Program-made: the position numbers and the translations under genes
Part shown: in pieces, positions 60,104 through 64,000 of the stretch
Layout of the letters: every line of letters begins with the position of its first letter
Numbering within the stretch: the first letter of the stretch is position 1
From: Clostridia bacterium
GTDB lineage: Bacteria; Bacillota; Clostridia; Christensenellales; Aristaeellaceae
Assembly: GCA_017470145.1 (NCBI GenBank)
Contig: JAFUFB010000003.1
Location: 124,001-188,000, forward strand
Length of the DNA stretch: 64,000 nucleotides
Direction: 5' to 3'
Notes under the pieces: generated by a model
Told to the model about the DNA's origin: nothing
What the model saw: the letters and a program-made list of their open reading frames with translations, nothing else
Database searches by the model: none

Positions 60104-60691
60104 TTATTCCACAACTGCTACAAAATCCAAATCGCTCAGGAACTGGATCGCCAACTGGATTTCCTCGTCGGTCACAGGAATAATCTCCGGCATTTCATTC
60201 GCCGTGGGATCAAATCCCCCGATATGGTTCAGCACCATTTCGATTTCATAGCCCTTGTAAATGGTGTAGAAATCCACATATTCCACGGTATCCTTGATCT
60301 CTTTGATGACGAATAGTTCCGTACCGTAAGCGGTGGTCATCGTGCTGATCTCCACTTCATCCTCCTCCATGAAGGTGTTCATGATGGCGTTGTGGGTATC
60401 CGCATCCAGATCGTTCAGACGTTCCACATCGGCATACGAATCATTGAAGGCGATTGAAAGGATCATGGTAGGACGCGCAACATCGTTAGCGGATATATTG
60501 GCGATCATATTGCCGCCGTCACCATAGATAATATCCAGCGCATAGCCTTCCGGCAGCGCGCACTTGAGCTCAAAAGCGCCGTTCACATTGAGAACGCCCA
60601 TGGAATCCTTTTCGGCATTCGCCGTTTCAGCGATGGCGGTACAGGCCAGCAGCATAGTCAGGCACATGGTCAAAGCAATTATCTTTTTCAT
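60104..60691 (-). CDS. Predicted lipoprotein of unknown function
   Basis: A 195-residue exported protein. The N-terminus MKKIIALTMCLTMLLACTAI contains a proper lipobox (LLAC), so a lipid anchor at Cys17 is likely. The mature part has PEGYALDIIYGDGGNMIANI and IKDTVEYVDFYTIYKGYEIE but no known domain. The gene has AAAGGA upstream, with tandem ATGs at 60694 and 60691. It belongs to the minus-strand exporter block. Confidence 0.65.
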   Translation of the reverse strand: MKKIIALTMCLTMLLACTAIAETANAEKDSMGVLNVNGAFELKCALPEGYALDIIYGDGGNMIANISANDVARPTMILSIAFNDSYADVERLNDLDADTHNAIMNTFMEEDEVEISTMTTAYGTELFVIKEIKDTVEYVDFYTIYKGYEIEMVLNHIGGFDPTANEMPEIIPVTDEEIQLAIQFLSDLDFVAVVE

Positions 60692-60724
60692 CATCTTTCA
60701 TTCCTTTCTACGCACCATTTTCAA

Positions 60725-61345
60725 TTATTTTTTGGTTACATATTTATTGCTGATGAAGCCGATCATGCCGGTAGCGGGGTCCTGTACCTGATACCAGTTT
60801 TTCATTTCAGTCAGCACGATCAGTTCCTTTCCCTGGGGACAGGTGGCGATTCGTTCTGCCTCGGTGGTGGGGGCCCAGCGCAGATTGACCCAGCCAGACG
60901 CACGGGAAGGACGAGCGACAACAACGTAAGGATTAGTCACTTTCTTCGCCGAAGCAAATTCTCTGTTCATATCGGAAAGCACTTTCGCCGCGTCGGTGGT
61001 TGTGGAAGCGTTGGTCGCCGTAGTGGCTTTGGTGGCTGTACTGGTTCCGGAAGATTTCGCGGCAGGTTTGGAATTCACCAGGAAACGGCTCTGCACAAAG
61101 CCATAGTTTCCATACCAGTTGACGTAGGACCAGCCGCTGCTCAATACCTCATCCACGACCACATCGTCGCCATAAGGGATTTGCCGGATAACGTTATCTC
61201 CCATTTTCGGTTCGCTGCGCAAATTGAGAGACTTACCATTCTCAGTATAAACATACTTGGTACTGTCAGCCATCGCAGTGAGGGGGAGCAGCAACGCCGT
61301 CGCTATCAGGGCGATCATGGTCAGAGAAACAAGTCTTTTCATCAT
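60725..61345 (-). CDS. Secreted protein with two SH3-like domains
   Basis: A 206-residue protein with a signal peptide (MMKRLVSLTMIALIATALLL, cleavage near AMA-DS), SH3-like domain 1 (about 28-92: GKSLNLRSEPKMGDNVIRQI, YGNYGFVQSRFLV), a Ser/Thr/Ala linker and SH3-like domain 2 (about 140-204: WVNLRWAPTTEAERIATCPQ, TGMIGFISNKYV). Such domains bind cell-wall components. AGGAGG is 11 nt before ATG 61345; the longer frame from 61399 overlaps it. It belongs to the minus-strand export block. Confidence 0.8.
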   Translation of the reverse strand: MMKRLVSLTMIALIATALLLPLTAMADSTKYVYTENGKSLNLRSEPKMGDNVIRQIPYGDDVVVDEVLSSGWSYVNWYGNYGFVQSRFLVNSKPAAKSSGTSTATKATTATNASTTTDAAKVLSDMNREFASAKKVTNPYVVVARPSRASGWVNLRWAPTTEAERIATCPQGKELIVLTEMKNWYQVQDPATGMIGFISNKYVTKK

Positions 61346-61497
61346 AATTCTATATACCTCCTCGTGTATTAGCAAAGCACATGGCTTTACTTCCTGCATT
61401 GTATCAAATGGTGTCCATCATATGTCCACCCACAAAACAAACAAAACACGCTCAAAGATTATCTTCTGTTCATTTTGCATTCTTCTTTATGAGCAAA

Positions 61498-63684
61498 TCA
61501 TTTTGTGTCCAGCCGCTGACGTGCCACCAGTTCTGCGAAATACCCGTTCCTTTGTATCAGTTCTTCATAATTTCCTTCTTCCACAATAGCACCTTGATCC
61601 ATAACCAGGATGCGGTCGCAGTTGCGGATGGTGGAAAGCCTGTGGGCAATGACGATGCGGGTGCAGTTGAGCTTGTCCAACGCATCGGAGACTTGCTTCT
61701 GCGTCTTGTTGTCCAAGGCACTGGTGGCTTCGTCGAAAATCAGGATCTTGGGCTTTGGCGCAATGGCGCGGGCAATCATCAGCCGCTGCTTTTGCCCCCC
61801 CGAAATACCGCCCTGGCCTTCCGAAATTTGCGTCTGCATCCCCATGGGCATATCCCGGATGTCTTGGGCGATCCCGGCGGTTTCCGCGGCTTCCCACGCA
61901 TCCTCCAGCGTCAGCTGCGGCGCTGAAATCACGATATTGGAGTAAATATCGCCCTGGAACAGCTGCCCGTTCTGAATCACCACGCCGATCTGCTTTCGGA
62001 CGGAACGGGGGTCAACGCTGTTCAGGTCGTATTGATCGAAAAAGACCGTACCTTTTTCCGGCTTTTCAAAACCCAGCAGCAGCCGGACCAGCGTAGATTT
62101 GCCGCACCCGGTACGTCCAACGATGGCGACGTATTTACCCGCTTTGATCTTCAGGTTCATATCGTCCAGAATATACGGCGTGTTTTCCTCATACCGGAAA
62201 GATACATGGTTCATCTCGATGCTCCCGCTCAACCGGGTCACGGGTTCTTTTTCGGCTGCCACCTCCGGCTCCGCCTTCAGGATAGGTTCCGCCATTTCCA
62301 ATACAGGCTTGATGCCCGCCACGGAAATCGCAATGCCTGCCAGGGCGGAAAACGCGCCCATCACCCGTCCGTAAGCGGCGCTGAAGGCATAGTATTCGCT
62401 TTCGCCGACGCCGTTTTTCACGGCCAGATAATACAGGATGATCGTGCCAACCAGAGAAATAGCGGAAATCATCGCACCATTCAGCTTCAGGAAAATCGGC
62501 GGATCATATTCCAGCTTCGCTTCGCTGGCATACAGCCGCCCCCAGCGAGCGAAAACCCGTTTCTCCGCCCCGGACAGGCGGATTTTCTGCACGCCGTTCA
62601 GGATCGCATAGCTCATGCCGGTTTCCTCTGCCGACAGCTTCATCTGCTTTCTGGAAACGCCGATCTGAACCAGCGAAGCCGCTACGCTGAGCAGAACGGT
62701 GGCCAGAATGATCAGAATGGAGGGCCATACCAGCGACGGGGCGAAAGAAAAGATCTGCGAGATATACAGGAGCGACATCAGGCTGGATAAGCCAATGGAA
62801 AGGATATTGTTGAGGATCATGCTGCACAGTGAATTGACGGATGAGGCATGGCTTGCCAATTCACCGGAGGCAAATCTCCTGAAAAAGCTCACCGGCAGAG
62901 ACAGAATCCGCATCATAACGGACGCCTCTACGCATTGCGACGTTTTTGTGTTGATCCGTTCCATTAGAAGGGAGCGCATAAGACCCACCAGCTGCGCCGC
63001 AAAAGCCGAGCATAACAGGAACACGCCCATACCGATCATCAGGTGCATCCGCTTATCCTTTAGGACCGAGCCGGTGATCAGATGATAAACCCTGGGTTCG
63101 ATCATCCCCACCAGCGTCATGGTCAGGGTCGCCAGAATGATCAGGGCCAGGTCCCTGCGGGAGATACAGCTTTTCATATACAGCAGCAGGTCGGGGATGC
63201 CCAGGCGCTTCATGGGCATCGGGCGATAAAAGCACAGCGCTTCCCGTTCAAAAAGGCCGGCTGTTTTCCGCGTCACTTTCCGCCGTTTTCCCGTTTCCGG
63301 GTCTTTGAAATAATACCCGAACAGGCCGGATGGAATCAGTGCCACCGCCTGGCCGCTTTCCCGGATGGTCCCCAGCAGGGGTCCGTAGGCATCGTTCTGC
63401 CAGCCATCCTCCAGATCAATTTCCCGCACCATCAGGCCGGAAGGCCGAAGGACGGCTTCCATTTGCTCTGCCAGACTCTTCGAGTCATCCGGGATTTCGA
63501 CCGGCTTCTGCCGATAATATTTCAAAATATCATCCAGCGCCGCTTTGGCAATCAGGCGGCCGTCTTCCAGGTGATTGGTTTCCCATTTGTCCAGCACCAC
63601 GCTGATCATGCGGACAAATGAATCCTCCAATACCTCCTGATCGTTTTCCATGCGCTGTCGGATTTGTTCATCAAACCATCCCAT
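61498..63684 (-). CDS. NHLM-type bacteriocin export ABC transporter (permease-ATPase, no peptidase)
   Basis: A 728-residue exporter: an N-terminal cytoplasmic domain of about 175 residues (starting MGWFDEQIRQRMENDQEVLE), six helices (about 180-450) and an ATPase with Walker A GRTGCGKSTLVRLLLGFE, signature ISGGQKQRLMIARA, Walker B ILIFDEATSALDNKTQKQ and switch IAHRLSTIRNCD. The N-terminal domain is not a C39 peptidase. This is the layout I know from the second ABC protein of NHLM (nitrile-hydratase-leader microcin) systems. It is encoded just after another exporter gene, as in those systems. No precursor peptide is visible here. Confidence 0.8.
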   Translation of the reverse strand: MGWFDEQIRQRMENDQEVLEDSFVRMISVVLDKWETNHLEDGRLIAKAALDDILKYYRQKPVEIPDDSKSLAEQMEAVLRPSGLMVREIDLEDGWQNDAYGPLLGTIRESGQAVALIPSGLFGYYFKDPETGKRRKVTRKTAGLFEREALCFYRPMPMKRLGIPDLLLYMKSCISRRDLALIILATLTMTLVGMIEPRVYHLITGSVLKDKRMHLMIGMGVFLLCSAFAAQLVGLMRSLLMERINTKTSQCVEASVMMRILSLPVSFFRRFASGELASHASSVNSLCSMILNNILSIGLSSLMSLLYISQIFSFAPSLVWPSILIILATVLLSVAASLVQIGVSRKQMKLSAEETGMSYAILNGVQKIRLSGAEKRVFARWGRLYASEAKLEYDPPIFLKLNGAMISAISLVGTIILYYLAVKNGVGESEYYAFSAAYGRVMGAFSALAGIAISVAGIKPVLEMAEPILKAEPEVAAEKEPVTRLSGSIEMNHVSFRYEENTPYILDDMNLKIKAGKYVAIVGRTGCGKSTLVRLLLGFEKPEKGTVFFDQYDLNSVDPRSVRKQIGVVIQNGQLFQGDIYSNIVISAPQLTLEDAWEAAETAGIAQDIRDMPMGMQTQISEGQGGISGGQKQRLMIARAIAPKPKILIFDEATSALDNKTQKQVSDALDKLNCTRIVIAHRLSTIRNCDRILVMDQGAIVEEGNYEELIQRNGYFAELVARQRLDTK

Positions 63685-63750
63685 TGTTTTCCTCCGTTTA
63701 GCCGAGGGTGATGCGTGATTATCTTGGGCACAGCCATTCCTTACAAAGCA

Positions 63751-64000
63751 CTACTCGCTGGTCACTAACTCGGCGTAAGCGCCGCCCTTGGCAAAAAGCT
63801 CTTCGTGTGTGCCGCGTTCCACGATTTTTCCTTTGTCCAACACGATGATTTGATCGCAATCCCGAATGGTGGACAAGCGGTGCGCCACTACGATGCAGGA
63901 AATGCCCCGATCTTTTATGGCCCTCGTCAAATCATATTCCGTTTTCGCGTCCAGGGCGCTGGTGGCTTCGTCCAGAATGATAATAGAGGGGTCCTGCGCC
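63751..64000 (-). CDS. ABC exporter ATPase domain, C-terminal part (cut by window edge)
   Basis: The visible 83 residues are the end of an ABC ATPase: Walker B SIIILDEATSALDAKTEYDL, switch His in CIVVAHRLSTIRDC, and the ending IVERGTHEELFAKGGAYAEL then VTSE. It resembles the first ABC protein of an NHLM pair, often fused to a C39-type leader peptidase, but that part is outside the window. The next exporter starts 66 nt after its stop. Confidence 0.75.
   Translation of the reverse strand, partial: AQDPSIIILDEATSALDAKTEYDLTRAIKDRGISCIVVAHRLSTIRDCDQIIVLDKGKIVERGTHEELFAKGGAYAELVTSE

Overview
The window looks like the chromosome of an anaerobic, low-branching Clostridia member (Bacillota) with GC-rich coding sequence, probably a gut or rumen commensal of the Christensenellales/Aristaeellaceae kind. 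This placement is inference from gene content: strong AGGAGG ribosome sites, TTG/GTG starts, an NAD(H)-linked trimeric [FeFe] hydrogenase, sugar ABC importers without their own ATPase, secreted binding proteins sharing a 'SFAxAE' signal peptide, a Tn4451-type TnpV, and NHLM-type exporters. No rRNA, tRNA or CRISPR array was seen.

Layout. 1-5.2 kb: a metallophosphoesterase start (left edge), a 1351-residue SH3/proline-glutamate repeat surface protein and two tiny membrane proteins. 5.2-19.5 kb: a peptidoglycan (MurNAc) salvage locus with a GNAT_C-type acyltransferase, two PF00144 serine hydrolases, a class A beta-lactamase-like protein, murQ, a BadF/MurK-type amino sugar kinase, NamZ (DUF1343) and two sugar ABC importers (LplBC-type and MalFG-type, each with a binding protein). 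None of the hydrolases or NamZ has a visible signal peptide, which suggests import first and breakdown in the cytoplasm. 19.5-28.8 kb: guaB, a cytidylate-kinase-like protein, NADP-isocitrate dehydrogenase, a CNNM/CorC-type protein, a zinc-finger membrane protein, DUF3783 and a GNAT.

28.7-41.4 kb: a 219-bp palindromic GC-rich element, trpDCF, two PfkB kinases (one KdgK-like), DUF4317, a diguanylate cyclase with two solute-binding sensor domains, two acidic coiled-coil proteins, DUF554 and pfkA. 41.4-48.1 kb: the hydrogenase operon (HydC, an HATPase-only protein, a [2Fe-2S] ferredoxin, HydB, HydA), followed by an M24 peptidase. 48.3-54.2 kb: an oppABCDF peptide importer.

54.2-55.65 kb is a scar: an internally deleted oppB copy, the first codons of a cyclophilin gene interrupted by tnpV, and the 3' end of another gene. 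Beyond it (55.65-64 kb) all genes are on the minus strand: an ABCG-like exporter pair, a Bax-inhibitor-1 family protein, a PrsW-like protease, a lipoprotein, an SH3 protein, and two NHLM-type ABC exporters (the second runs off the edge). This is probably one side of a peptide/bacteriocin export locus.

The best candidates for new biology are the intracellular MurNAc-salvage cluster with paired operators, the NHLM-linked export locus, the palindromic element at 28.7 kb, and repeated 3'-end/terminator cassettes found at several genes.
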